Positions 8,659 to 17,333 are shown, counted from the stretch's first letter. The stretch: DNA of 64,000 bases from Thauera humireducens (GCF_001051995.2 NZ_CP014646.1:3038001-3102000); one strand, 5' to 3'. Translations and numbers: made by a program. Notes: a model not told the origin generated them from the letters alone.

Positions 8659-9825
8659 ATGGCGGCAGGACACGCATTGCCGGAGAAGGTGCGCAAGGGC
8701 GATGCCCGGCGCGACCGTGGCAACCGCACCGGCTTCTCCACCGGTGCCAACTCGGCCGCCGCAGCGGCCGCAGCCACGCTCGGCCTCGTGCGGGGCGCGG
8801 TACCGGACGCGGTGGAGTGCGTGCTGCCCAACACGATGCGGGTGCGCTTTGCGATCACCGACGGCCATGTCGACGGCGATCACGCCCACGCGGTGTCGGT
8901 CAAGGACGCCGGCGACGACCCGGACGCCACCCATGGCGCCCACCTCACGGCGGACGTACGCCGCATCCCCGGCGGCGGCGGCGAAGTGATCCTCCTGGGC
9001 GGCCCCGGCGTGGGTGTGGTGACGAAGCCCGGCCTCGGGCTGGACGTGGGCGGTCCGGCGATCAACCCGGTGCCACGGCGCAACATCGTCGACAACGTGC
9101 GCGCCGCGGGCGCCCCCCTCCTCGACGCCGGGGACAGCCTGGCGGTGACGATCTCGGTGCCGGGCGGCGAAGAGATGGCGAAGAAGACGCTCAACGCCCG
9201 CCTCGGCATCGTCGGCGGCATCAGCATCCTCGGCACCACCGGCATCGTCCGCCCGTATTCGACCGCCGCCTTCCGCGCCAGCGTGATCCAGGCCATCGAT
9301 GTCGCCGCCAACCAGGGCCAGACCAGCGTGGTGTTCACCACCGGCGGGCGCACCGAGAAATGCGCGATGCGCGAGTTCCCGCAACTGGACGAAGCCTGCT
9401 TCGTGCAGATGGGCGACTTCGTCAAGGCCGCCTTCACCACCGCGGTGAAGCAGGGCATGCAGCACATCATCGTCGGCGCCATGGTCGGCAAGCTCACCAA
9501 GATCGCCCAGGGTCTGTCGGTCACGCACGCCTGGCGCGAGGAAGTGGACCGCGCGCTGATCGCCGGCGCCGCCGCCGAGGTCGGTGCGCCACCCGCACTC
9601 GTGGCCGAGATCCGCGCCGCCGAGACCGCCCGCTTCGCCGCCGAACGCTTGGCCGGACTCGGCCTGGCCGTGGCCTTCCACCGCGCGCTGGCCGAGCGCG
9701 CCATCCGCAGCCTGCGCCAGCGCTACCCCGGCCCGCACCGGCTCACGGTGCTGGCCTGCAACTTCGAGGGCGTGCCGATCGTGACTGTCGATGAGGCCGA
9801 CCTGATGGAGACCACGCATGCCTGA
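8659..9825 (+). CDS. cbiD: Cobalt-precorrin-5B C1-methyltransferase
   Basis: 388 residues. The N-terminal NRTGFSTGANSAAAA is the CbiD signature, and VTKPGLGL, INPVPRRNI and FTTGGRTEKCAM are also conserved. CbiD methylates C-1 of cobalt-precorrin-5B in the anaerobic route, where it does the job done by CobF in the aerobic route. Its presence with CbiX and the absence of CobG/CobF is the main evidence for early cobalt insertion. The last 8 bases overlap the start of the next gene. Confidence 0.94.
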   Translation: MAAGHALPEKVRKGDARRDRGNRTGFSTGANSAAAAAAATLGLVRGAVPDAVECVLPNTMRVRFAITDGHVDGDHAHAVSVKDAGDDPDATHGAHLTADVRRIPGGGGEVILLGGPGVGVVTKPGLGLDVGGPAINPVPRRNIVDNVRAAGAPLLDAGDSLAVTISVPGGEEMAKKTLNARLGIVGGISILGTTGIVRPYSTAAFRASVIQAIDVAANQGQTSVVFTTGGRTEKCAMREFPQLDEACFVQMGDFVKAAFTTAVKQGMQHIIVGAMVGKLTKIAQGLSVTHAWREEVDRALIAGAAAEVGAPPALVAEIRAAETARFAAERLAGLGLAVAFHRALAERAIRSLRQRYPGPHRLTVLACNFEGVPIVTVDEADLMETTHA

Positions 9826-11212
9826 ATCCACCACGCCCGCCTGCAGCATCGTCGGCCTGCTCGACGACGGCTGGGACGGCCTCGGCGCTGTGGCGCGCCA
9901 GCGCATCGAAGCCGCTGCCTGCGTCATCGGTGCCGGACGCACGCTGGCGCTGATCGCGCCACACGCGCCGGCCGCCCGCCTGCTGGACATGGACGGCGCG
10001 CTGAGCCGCGTGCCGGGCTGGATCGAGGAGGTTGCCGGGCAGGGTGGCCACGCCGTGGTGCTCGCCACCGGCGACCCCTTGTGCCACGGCATCGCCGGCT
10101 TCCTGATCGGCAAGCTCGGCGCCGCGCGGATCGAGGTGCTGCCCGCGCCGTCCACGCTGCAGCTCGCCTTCGCCCGCCTGAAGAGGCCGTGGCAGGAGGC
10201 CCGCTTCACCTCCTGCCACGGCGCCGATGCCGGCGAATGGCAGGCCGACCCGCTGCAGCCCGGGCCGACGCCGGAGCACGGCCTGTACCGATTGGTCCGC
10301 GCCGTCGCCGAGCATCCGCTGGTCGCCAGCTTCACCAGCCCGGCCAACAGCCCCGACCGCATCGCCCGCGCCTTGCTGGCGGCCGGCTATGGCGAGCCGG
10401 GCGGCGGCGAGGACCTGCGCCTGTCGGTGGTCGCCCGCCTGTGCCTGGACGACGAGGCCGTCTTCGAGGGACTGAGCCTGCACGAGGCCGCCACCCGGCG
10501 TTTTCCGGAGCCCAACATCCTCGTGATCGAACGCTCGCACTCCCCCGAGCGACGAGACGGGGCGGCGGCGGGCAGGGAGACGGCGACTGCAGCCGATGCC
10601 GCGCTCCGCGCCCTGCCCGCCGATACCCCCCTGTTCGGCCTCGACGATCTCGACTACGTGCAGCGCAGCCCCGAGAAGGGCCTGATCACCAAGCTGGAGG
10701 CGCGCGCGGTGTCGCTCGCCAAGCTGGCGCTGCGCGCCGACAGCAGGGTATGGGACATCGGCGCCGGTTCCGGCTCGGTCGGCCTGGAGGCGAGCCGGAT
10801 CGCCCGCCATGGCCATGTGTGGGCGATCGAGAAGAACGCGGGCGATGCCGCCAACGCGCGCGCCAACGCCCGTCGCCTGCGCGCGAGCAACTACAGCCTG
10901 CACGAAGGCAAGGCCCCGGCCGGGCTGGACGCCTGGCCCGACCCCGACGCGGTCTTCATCGGCGGCTCGGGCGGCGAACTGGGCGAACTGATCGGCCTCG
11001 TACTTCGCCGGCTCAGACCCGGCGGCCGGCTGGTGATGAACTTCGTCACCCTCGAGAACCTCGCCACCGCCACATCCGCACTGGCTGCAAGCGGCGCTGC
11101 CTGGGACGTGACCATGCTGTCGGCCGCGCGCAGCCAGCCCATCCTCGACATGCACCGGCTCGCTGCGCAGAACCCGGTGTGGATCGTCACCGCCCGCAAG
11201 GAGACCGCATGA
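9818..11212 (+). CDS. cobL: Precorrin-6Y/7 C5,15-methyltransferase, fused CbiE-CbiT
   Basis: 464 residues with two modules. Residues 1 to about 225 are CbiE-like (tetrapyrrole methylase fold with VVLATGDPLCHGIAG). Residues from about 270 are CbiT-like, a Rossmann SAM methyltransferase with WDIGAGSGSVGLEASR and a PDAVFIGGSGG motif. Together they methylate C-5 and C-15 and decarboxylate the C-12 acetate chain. The fusion is the arrangement called CobL. The linker of about 40 residues is rich in Ala, Arg and Glu. The gene overlaps cbiD by 8 bases and cbiL by 4. Confidence 0.94.
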   Translation: MPESTTPACSIVGLLDDGWDGLGAVARQRIEAAACVIGAGRTLALIAPHAPAARLLDMDGALSRVPGWIEEVAGQGGHAVVLATGDPLCHGIAGFLIGKLGAARIEVLPAPSTLQLAFARLKRPWQEARFTSCHGADAGEWQADPLQPGPTPEHGLYRLVRAVAEHPLVASFTSPANSPDRIARALLAAGYGEPGGGEDLRLSVVARLCLDDEAVFEGLSLHEAATRRFPEPNILVIERSHSPERRDGAAAGRETATAADAALRALPADTPLFGLDDLDYVQRSPEKGLITKLEARAVSLAKLALRADSRVWDIGAGSGSVGLEASRIARHGHVWAIEKNAGDAANARANARRLRASNYSLHEGKAPAGLDAWPDPDAVFIGGSGGELGELIGLVLRRLRPGGRLVMNFVTLENLATATSALAASGAAWDVTMLSAARSQPILDMHRLAAQNPVWIVTARKETA

Positions 11213-12015
11213 ACGCGCCCACACTGACCCCCCATCGTTTCGGCCGCCTGATCGGCGTCTCGCTCGGCCCCGGCGACCCCGACCTCATCACCCGCCGCGG
11301 CTGGACCGCACTGCAGTCGGGCGCGCGCTGGGCCTATCCGGTCAAGCGCGCCGCGGAATCCTCCTACGCACTGGACATCGCCCGCCGTGGCGGACTGGCG
11401 GTTCCGGACGACGCCGTCGAACTGGTGTTCCCGATGACGCGCGACGCGATCGCGCTCGCCAGGGCCTGGGCACGCGCCGCGGCGCAGACGCTGCAGTTGC
11501 TGGCCGAAGGCCGCGACCTCGCCTTCCTGGTGGAAGGCGACGCGTCCACCTACTCCACCTTCCGCCACCTGGCCCGCGCCGTGCGCGAGCTGGCACCCGA
11601 GGTCGAGGTCGAGACCATCCCCGGCGTCAGCTCCTTCGCTGCCGCCGCGGCCGTGGCCGACCTCGCACTGGCGGAAGAGGACGAGACGATGGCGGTGATC
11701 CCCGCCGCCTACGGCACCGCCGTCATCGACCACCTGCTCGACGAGTTCGACACCCTGGTGCTGATGAAGGTGAAGCCGCTGCTCGACGAGGTGCTCGACC
11801 TGCTCGAACGCCGCGGCCTGCTCGCCAGCAGCTGCTTCGTCGAGAAGGTGGGAGCGCCCGCACAGCGCGTCGTGCATGACGTGGCCAGCCTGCGCGGCGC
11901 GAAGGTCAATTACCTGTCGCTGCTGCTGGTACAGAACCCCAAGCGCCAGCGCGGCGAACTGCGCCGTGGCTGCCGCAAGCGCGCCGAACAGCAGGCCGAA
12001 GCCACCATTTCCTGA
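11209..12015 (+). CDS. cbiL: (Cobalt-)precorrin-2 C20-methyltransferase
   Basis: 268 residues. LIGVSLGPGDPDLITRRGW, FPMTRD, FLVEGDASTYSTF and IPGVSSFAAAAA are the ordered motifs of CobI/CbiL, which adds the C-20 methyl group. The ATG at 11209 overlaps the cobL stop by 4 bases and gives the normal family N-terminus. The C-terminal 25 residues are a basic, Gln-rich tail not normally conserved. Confidence 0.93.
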   Translation: MNAPTLTPHRFGRLIGVSLGPGDPDLITRRGWTALQSGARWAYPVKRAAESSYALDIARRGGLAVPDDAVELVFPMTRDAIALARAWARAAAQTLQLLAEGRDLAFLVEGDASTYSTFRHLARAVRELAPEVEVETIPGVSSFAAAAAVADLALAEEDETMAVIPAAYGTAVIDHLLDEFDTLVLMKVKPLLDEVLDLLERRGLLASSCFVEKVGAPAQRVVHDVASLRGAKVNYLSLLLVQNPKRQRGELRRGCRKRAEQQAEATIS

Positions 12016-12026
12016 GATCCCGCCCG

Positions 12027-12815
12027 ATGTCGCCAACGATGACCCAACACCTGCCCTTTCCCAACACCCGCATCGCCGTCGTGTCGATCACCCGCCACGG
12101 CATCGCGCTGGCCGGTCGCGTCATCGCGGCGCTGCCCGGCGCCATGCTGTTCGCGCCACAGAAGTTCGGCGTGGAGGCCGAAGCCGCCGCACCCGGCGCC
12201 TTCGCCTGCTACGAAGGCAAGGTCGGCGACCAGGTGCCGGCGCTGTTCGCCGGCTTCGACGGCATCATCGCCATCGTGTCGCTGGGTGCGGTGGTGCGTC
12301 TGGTCGCACCGCACCTGAAGAACAAGGAGACCGACCCCGGCGTGGTGGTGCTCGACGAAGCGGGGCGCTGGGCGATTCCGGTGCTGTCCGGCCACCTCGG
12401 CGGCGCCAACGCCATCGCCGGCGTGCTGCAACAGGCAGTGGGTGCCACCCCGGTGCTGACCACCGCGTCGGACGCACGCGAAACGCTGGCGGTCGACCTG
12501 CTCGGCCGCGAGCTGGGCTGGACCTTCGAGGCCAGCCACGACGAGATCGTGCGCGCCAGCGCCGCAGTGGTGAACGACGAACCGGTGGCGCTGGTGCAGG
12601 AGGCCGGCAGCACCGATTGGTGGTCTCGCCACGCCAACGGTCGCAGCGGCCCGCTGCCGACCAACATCCAGCGCTTCGAGCGGCTGGAGGACGTCGATCC
12701 CGAGCACTTCGGCGCGGTGCTGTGGATCAGCCAGCGGCCGCTGCCCACCGGCTATGCCGCTCGCCTCGCCGGCAAGCGGGTGATCTACCGCCCCGCGGCG
12801 CCGGAGGCGGCTTGA
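12027..12815 (+). CDS. cbiG: Cobalt-precorrin-5A hydrolase, N-terminal and central parts of CbiG
   Basis: 262 residues. IAVVSITRHGIALAGRV, IIAIVSLGAVVRLVAPHL and VVVLDEAGRWAIPVLSGHLG are the CbiG N-terminal motifs; after about residue 140 comes the variable central part. CbiG opens the ring-A lactone of cobalt-precorrin-5A and releases the C-20 carbon as acetaldehyde, so it is expected in a CbiX/CbiD pathway. The C-terminal third of the usual 350-residue protein is missing and is encoded by the next, overlapping frame. Confidence 0.9.
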   Translation: MSPTMTQHLPFPNTRIAVVSITRHGIALAGRVIAALPGAMLFAPQKFGVEAEAAAPGAFACYEGKVGDQVPALFAGFDGIIAIVSLGAVVRLVAPHLKNKETDPGVVVLDEAGRWAIPVLSGHLGGANAIAGVLQQAVGATPVLTTASDARETLAVDLLGRELGWTFEASHDEIVRASAAVVNDEPVALVQEAGSTDWWSRHANGRSGPLPTNIQRFERLEDVDPEHFGAVLWISQRPLPTGYAARLAGKRVIYRPAAPEAA

Positions 12816-13252
12816 GCGCGGCCGGGGGCGCCGGCCCGGGTCCTCAGAGACTCGCGCTCGGCCTCGGCTGCGACCGCGGCACGCCGGCCGCGACCATCGC
12901 ACAGGCCATCGACACGGCGCTCGCCGGCATCGGCGCGTCGCGCCGCGATGTCCTCGCCGTGGCCAGCATCACGCTCAAGGCGGACGAAGCCGGCCTGCTC
13001 GAGGCCGTCGCCGCGGCGGGCTGGACGCCACGCTTCTTTCCGCCACAGCTGCTGGCCGCGGTCGCCGTGCCCAACCCGTCGGAAACGGTGCGCAAATACA
13101 CCGGCACACCCTCGGTGTCCGAGGCTGCCGCACTGCTTGCCGCCGGAACCGATCTCGCCACCGACCCCGGCGCTCTGCGCGTCGAAAAACACAAGCTGCG
13201 CGGCCCCGACGGCCGCAACGCCACCGTCTCCATCGCAAGGATGCCCGCATGA
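12812..13252 (+). CDS. cobE: CobE/CbiG C-terminal domain protein
   Basis: 146 residues, homologous to the C-terminal third of CbiG and to CobE: LALGLGCDRGTP, LAVASITLKADEAGL and the end motif HKLRGPDGRNATVSIARM. No ATG or GTG precedes the conserved start; a TTG at 12812 overlaps the cbiG stop (TTGA), so translation probably depends on reinitiation. The stop overlaps the cbiH start by 4 bases. CobE alone has no proven activity, but the pair should together supply CbiG function. Confidence 0.85.
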   Translation: MSAAGGAGPGPQRLALGLGCDRGTPAATIAQAIDTALAGIGASRRDVLAVASITLKADEAGLLEAVAAAGWTPRFFPPQLLAAVAVPNPSETVRKYTGTPSVSEAAALLAAGTDLATDPGALRVEKHKLRGPDGRNATVSIARMPA

Positions 13253-14256
13253 ACGCGCCCGAACCCCTCCGCCCCGCCGCTCCCGGCGGCAAGATCATGC
13301 TCGTCGGCCTCGGCCCCGGGGCCCACGCGCACCTCACGGCGCGCGCGCGCGCCGCGATCGCCGAGGCCGACACCGTGATCGGCTACGTCACCTACATCCG
13401 CCTGGTTGCCGACCTGCTCGAAGGCAAGGAGGTCATCAGGAAGTCGATGACCGAGGAACTCGACCGCGCCATCGAGGCGCTCGAGCGCGCGCGCCAGGGC
13501 CGCAAGGTCGCGCTGGTGTCCTCCGGCGACGCCGGCGTCTATGGCATGGCCGGCCCCACCTTCGAGGTGCTGTTCCAGGCCGGGTGGACGCCGGATTCGG
13601 GCATCGAGGTCGAGATCGTCCCTGGCGCCTCTGCACTGAACACCTGCGCCGCGCTGGTCGGCGCGCCGCTGACGCACGATTTCTGCGCGATCTCGCTGTC
13701 GGACCTGCTCACACCGTGGCCGACCATCGCCCGCCGCCTGGATGCCGTCGCCTACGCCGATTTCGTCGTCGCCCTCTACAACCCCAAGAGCGGCCGCCGC
13801 ACCCGCCAGATCGTCGAGGCCCAGCGCCTGTTCCTGCGCCACCGCCGCCCCGACACACCGGTCGCCATCGTCAAGTCGGCCTACCGGCCGAAGCAGCGCA
13901 TCGAATTCACCACGCTGGCGCGCATGACCGAGGCCGATATCGGCATGCTGACCACCGTGCTGATCGGCAACTCCAACACCTTCGTGCGCGACGGCCTGAT
14001 GGTGACGCCGCGCGGCTACAGCAACAAGTACGAGGTCGCCGCAGGCGAACGCGCCACTCGCGACGGGGAACGGGCGGGCCGCTCGCTGTCGACCGGCCTG
14101 GAAGGGTGGCTGCAGGCGATTCGCGCCAGCGGCGCCGACGCAGCGCAACTCGCCGCCGAGTACCGCTTGCCGCAGGACTACATCGCCACCTTGCTGGCGG
14201 AACCGGCGGACGAGGCGACAGGCGCAGCCGAAGCACCGCCCGAAGCTGCGGTGTAA
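13249..14256 (+). CDS. cbiH: (Cobalt-)precorrin-3B C17-methyltransferase
   Basis: 335 residues. IMLVGLGPGAHAHLTARA, VIGYVTYIRLV, VSSGDAGVYGMAGP and VALYNPKSGRR are the CbiH/CobJ motifs. The enzyme methylates C-17 and contracts the ring. The family core ends near residue 255; the remaining 80 residues (after the YSNKYEVA segment) are an extension containing a possible small helical domain. This is the last gene of the riboswitch operon. Precorrin-6A reductase (cobK/cbiJ), a,c-diamide synthase and the lower-ligand genes are not in the window. Confidence 0.92.
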   Translation: MNAPEPLRPAAPGGKIMLVGLGPGAHAHLTARARAAIAEADTVIGYVTYIRLVADLLEGKEVIRKSMTEELDRAIEALERARQGRKVALVSSGDAGVYGMAGPTFEVLFQAGWTPDSGIEVEIVPGASALNTCAALVGAPLTHDFCAISLSDLLTPWPTIARRLDAVAYADFVVALYNPKSGRRTRQIVEAQRLFLRHRRPDTPVAIVKSAYRPKQRIEFTTLARMTEADIGMLTTVLIGNSNTFVRDGLMVTPRGYSNKYEVAAGERATRDGERAGRSLSTGLEGWLQAIRASGADAAQLAAEYRLPQDYIATLLAEPADEATGAAEAPPEAAV

Positions 14257-14266
14257 GCGCCGTGGC

Positions 14267-15217
14267 TCAGATCAGCCCGCCGCTGCGCAGCAGCATCACG
14301 CCCAGACTCGTCGTCAGCAGCGAGCCGAGGGTCGTCAGCGCGATGATGTTGGCCGCCAGCGCGGCGTTGCCGCCCATCGCGCGCACCATGACGTAGCCGG
14401 CTGCGGCCGAGGGCGAGGAGGCCATCAGCATCAGGATGCCGAGCTCGATGCCGCGGAAGCCGAGCGCGACGGCGCCCGCCGTCAGCACCAGCGGCACGAG
14501 CACCAGCTTGCCGACCGTCGCCAGCGCGGTGCTGGCGATCTCCGAGCGCAGGCTGCGGAAGTTCAGCGACGCGCCGGTGCACAGCAGCGCCAGCGGCAGC
14601 GTCATGTCGGCGACGTATTGCGCCGACTGCAGGGCCAGCGCCGGCAGGCGGATCTCCAGCGCCGACACCGGCAGCGCCAGCAGGATGCCGATGATGAGCG
14701 GATTGGTCGCGATGCCGCGCGCGATGCGGCCGGCGCCCTGGCTGCGATGCAGCGAACGGCTGAGCGTGATGACGCCGAGGATGTTGACCAGGATCGTCAC
14801 CAGTCCGAGGTAGAGCGAGGCTGCCGCCAGGCCCGCATCGCCGTAGGCATTGACGCAGTAGGCCAGGCCGATGACGCCGAAATTGGAGCGGAAGGCGCCC
14901 TGCACCACCACGCCGCGGTCGCGCTCGGGCCGGACGATGTACTTCGCCACCCACTCCAGCGCGAGGTAGATCGCCAGCGTCGCCAGCAGGCCGTAGGCGA
15001 TCATGCCGGCGTTGGCCGACTCCGCGATGCGCGTGCGCGCGATGCTGATGAAGAGCAGGGTGGGCAGGGCGATGGTGAACACCAGCTTCGAGCCGCCCTC
15101 GATGAAACCGTCGGTGAGCATGCCGGTACGGCGCAGCAGCACGCCGAGGCCGAGCAGCACGAAGATCGGTCCGGTGACCGAGAAGGAGAAACCCAGGATG
15201 GAGAGGAAATCGGTCAT
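14267..15217 (-). CDS. AEC-family transporter (auxin-efflux-carrier type)
   Basis: 316 residues, about ten transmembrane segments split by a central loop, as in AEC/BART permeases. GPIFVLLGLGVLLRR at the N-terminus, FRSNFGVIGLAYCVNAYG and LPLALLCTGASLNF are typical. Family members move organic acids such as malate or malonate, or auxin-like compounds. It is the third gene of a minus-strand group, GntR regulator - AEC - AEC, so its substrate may be a sugar acid or a product of the divergent gud/gar operon. The direction of transport is unknown. It ends 10 bases from the convergent cbiH. Confidence 0.85.
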   Translation of the reverse strand: MTDFLSILGFSFSVTGPIFVLLGLGVLLRRTGMLTDGFIEGGSKLVFTIALPTLLFISIARTRIAESANAGMIAYGLLATLAIYLALEWVAKYIVRPERDRGVVVQGAFRSNFGVIGLAYCVNAYGDAGLAAASLYLGLVTILVNILGVITLSRSLHRSQGAGRIARGIATNPLIIGILLALPVSALEIRLPALALQSAQYVADMTLPLALLCTGASLNFRSLRSEIASTALATVGKLVLVPLVLTAGAVALGFRGIELGILMLMASSPSAAAGYVMVRAMGGNAALAANIIALTTLGSLLTTSLGVMLLRSGGLI

Positions 15218-15226
15218 CGGCGCGCG

Positions 15227-16162
15227 TCAGGGTCGCAGCAGGAACAGCAGTCCGGACAGCGTGAACACCGACAGCACGGTCGACAGGAACACGGCCGAGG
15301 CGACGGTCGACTGGCAGGCGTTGTAGCGCTGAGCGAACAGGTAGGGCGTGATCCCCGCCGGCAGGGCCGCGAGCAGCACGCCGGTCATCATCCACAACGG
15401 GGGCACGTCGAACACCTGCGTGGCCAGCAGCCACACCAGCAGCGGATGCACGACCGTCTTGAGGGCCACCAGCACGGCTGGCTCGCGCAGGTTGCCACCC
15501 AGGCTGTAGCGCGTCAGCGAGGCGCCGAGCGCGAACAGCGCGCAGGGCGTGGCCGCACCGCCCAGGCCCTTGGCCACGGCATCGACCGGGCCGGGAATCT
15601 CGATGCCCGACAGCGCGAAGGCCAGCCCGCAGGAAAGGCCCCAGATGATCGGCGTGCCCAGCACGCTCCTGCCTAGGTTCAGCAAGGTCGCCGCCGCCGA
15701 CTGCTTGCCGCCGCGCGCGGCCTCGATCAGCGCGGTGGTGGGCGGCAGCATCAGCAGGCTGTGGCAGGCAATCATCACGAACAGGGGCAAGGCCGCAGAC
15801 GGACCGTAGGCGGTCATCACCAGCGGGATGCCGAGCATGCCGGTATTCGAGAAGCCGGCGCCGAGGCCCAGTACCGCCTGCTCGTCGGTACGGCGCGCGA
15901 ACAGGGCGCGCGCCGCCACCATCGCCATGCCGAACACGCCAAAGGCGCCGATGTAGTAGGACAGCAGGTAGCCCCAGGGCATCGCCTCCGGCAGATCGGC
16001 TTGGGCGATGGCACGGAACAGCATCAAGGGCAGGGCGAAGTTGAACACGAACAGGGACAGCCCGCGATTGGCCGCCTCGTCGAACACGCCGAGGCGCGCC
16101 GCGGCATAGCCAAGCGCGAGCGTGCCGAAAACCGGCAGGATGATGCCGAAGATGATGTCCAA
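15227..16162 (-). CDS. AEC-family transporter
   Basis: 311 residues if translation begins at the TTG at 16162 (LDIIFGIILPVFG), which follows AAGGAAGGG and gives the family N-terminus. A GTG at 16204 directly after the regulator stop would add 14 polar residues. It has ten predicted membrane segments; FSNTGMLGIPLVMTAYG and TPCALFALGASL are family motifs. It is a distant paralogue of the AEC gene 9 bases downstream, which raises the possibility of a heteromeric or redundant permease. The substrate is inferred only from context (sugar acids). Confidence 0.83.
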   Translation of the reverse strand: MDIIFGIILPVFGTLALGYAAARLGVFDEAANRGLSLFVFNFALPLMLFRAIAQADLPEAMPWGYLLSYYIGAFGVFGMAMVAARALFARRTDEQAVLGLGAGFSNTGMLGIPLVMTAYGPSAALPLFVMIACHSLLMLPPTTALIEAARGGKQSAAATLLNLGRSVLGTPIIWGLSCGLAFALSGIEIPGPVDAVAKGLGGAATPCALFALGASLTRYSLGGNLREPAVLVALKTVVHPLLVWLLATQVFDVPPLWMMTGVLLAALPAGITPYLFAQRYNACQSTVASAVFLSTVLSVFTLSGLLFLLRP

Positions 16163-16204
16163 GACCCTTCCTTGCTCAGATGGCCGACCGCGCCCACGCG
16201 GCAC

Positions 16205-16966
16205 TCAGGCCGGCGGACGCTCCGCCTCTTCCTGCACACGCACGAGACGCTCGCGGCTGTTGGACAGGTGGGTGCGCATCGCCGCCCGCGCCGCCTCGGT
16301 GTCCTGCCGGCGAATCGCGTTGTAGATGTCCTCGTGCTCGCGATTGACGCGGTACAGGTAGGCGGCGAAGTCGTCGCCCGCCAGCCGGGCGGTGTTGACC
16401 CGGGCACGCGGAATGATGGCTTCGCCCAGGTGCTTCATGAAGTCGGAAAAGTGCGGATTGCCGGTGGCCTTGGCGATTGCGAGGTGGAAGCGGATGTCGG
16501 CGCCGACACAGTTGCCCTGGTTGCCCACCGCGTCCTGGAAATCGTCGAGCGCCGCGCGCATCTCGTCGAGCTGGGCGTCGGTGCGGCGCACGGCCGCCAG
16601 CGATGCGGCCTCGGTCTCGAGCGCGATGCGCAGTTCCAGGATGGAGATGATGTCACGCACCGTGTGCAAGGTGGCGGGGTCGATGCGCAAGGTGCCCTGC
16701 GGCGCGCGGGCCGGCGCCAGCACGAATGAACCGATGCCGTGGCGCGTCTCGACCAGGCCGGCGGCCTGCAGTCGCGAGATCGCCTCGCGTACCACCGTAC
16801 GGCTGACACCCCGTTCGCGCACGATCTCGGATTCGGTCGGCAGCTTGTCGCCGGGTCGGAGTTCGCCTGTCTGAATGCGCTGCGTCAGGTCGGCCACCAC
16901 GTCGTGCGCCAGACCGCGGGCGGGGCGGCGCGGTTTCGATGCGGAAGGAAGGGGGTCGGGACTCAT
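16205..16966 (-). CDS. GntR-family transcriptional regulator, FadR subfamily
   Basis: 253 residues. Residues 17-85 form the winged helix, with LRPGDKLPTESEIVRERGVSR and VVREAISRLQAAGLVETRHG; the C-terminal two thirds are the helical FCD effector domain, with the metal-binding residues D..R..H (ADIRFHLAIAKATGN) and a later His. FadR-type regulators in such loci usually repress and are released by the sugar acid. It heads the AEC operon and is divergent from gudD. The intergenic region contains three copies of a GATGTCAGACATC-like palindrome that are good candidates for its operators. Confidence 0.88.
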   Translation of the reverse strand: MSPDPLPSASKPRRPARGLAHDVVADLTQRIQTGELRPGDKLPTESEIVRERGVSRTVVREAISRLQAAGLVETRHGIGSFVLAPARAPQGTLRIDPATLHTVRDIISILELRIALETEAASLAAVRRTDAQLDEMRAALDDFQDAVGNQGNCVGADIRFHLAIAKATGNPHFSDFMKHLGEAIIPRARVNTARLAGDDFAAYLYRVNREHEDIYNAIRRQDTEAARAAMRTHLSNSRERLVRVQEEAERPPA

Positions 16967-17056
16967 GTCGTATCGCGCAGCGCGCCCTCGTCAGTGATCG
17001 GCGAGGCGGCAGGCGAGCGCCTGTCGCATGTCGTTGGATTAGGGCTGAATTGTATG

Positions 17057-17068
17057 TTGTCTGATGTC
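17057..17068 (-). promoter_or_regulatory. Candidate GntR operator, copy 1
   Basis: On the minus strand this reads GACATCAGACAA, matching the core TGTCAGACATC palindrome on one half. It lies 91 bases upstream of the GntR start, so it may serve autoregulation. The assignment rests on recurrence within this one intergenic region. Confidence 0.5.
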
Positions 17069-17105
17069 TTCAGCCAAGCACGCGAATGCTCGTCAGAACC
17101 ATCAC

Positions 17106-17117
17106 TTGTCAGACATC
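17106..17117 (+). promoter_or_regulatory. Candidate GntR operator, copy 2
   Basis: TTGTCAGACATC, differing only at the first base from the corresponding part of copy 3 (GATGTCAGACATC). It lies midway between the divergent GntR and gudD genes. Confidence 0.55.
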
Positions 17118-17294
17118 ATCAGTAAAACCTCGGGGATCGGCCTGGTCATCACATCACCAGACACGTCTTGAAGCCCCCATTCATGCAATGCAGTAAGGGT
17201 TTGAGCCCTTATCGAAAGCGAAAAAACTCTTTGTATGCGCGCATTTCATGCTGCAAAGCAATAAATAGAATCTTTTCATTCATCAGGAAAAGTC

Positions 17295-17321
17295 TTGCAC
17301 GAGGAAAAACCGAATTATAGG
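17295..17321 (+). promoter_or_regulatory. Candidate promoter for the gud/gar operon
   Basis: TTGCAC at 17295-17300 and TATAGG at 17316-17321, with a 15-base spacer that is shorter than ideal. The palindrome at 17321-17333 begins on the last base of the -10 element, a position suited to repression. There is no experimental support. Confidence 0.4.
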
Positions 17322-17333
17322 ATGTCAGACATC
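17321..17333 (+). promoter_or_regulatory. Candidate GntR operator, copy 3 (perfect palindrome)
   Basis: GATGTC-A-GACATC is a perfect 6+6 inverted repeat around one base. It overlaps the likely transcription start of gudD, 30 bases before its ATG. Short palindromes of this size are usual for FadR-type GntR proteins. Confidence 0.6.

Noticed and set aside
7651..10362. Minus-strand open frame of 903 codons
   Set aside because: It lies opposite cbiX, cbiC, cbiD and cobL, which have clear motifs; its composition is typical of a shadow frame.
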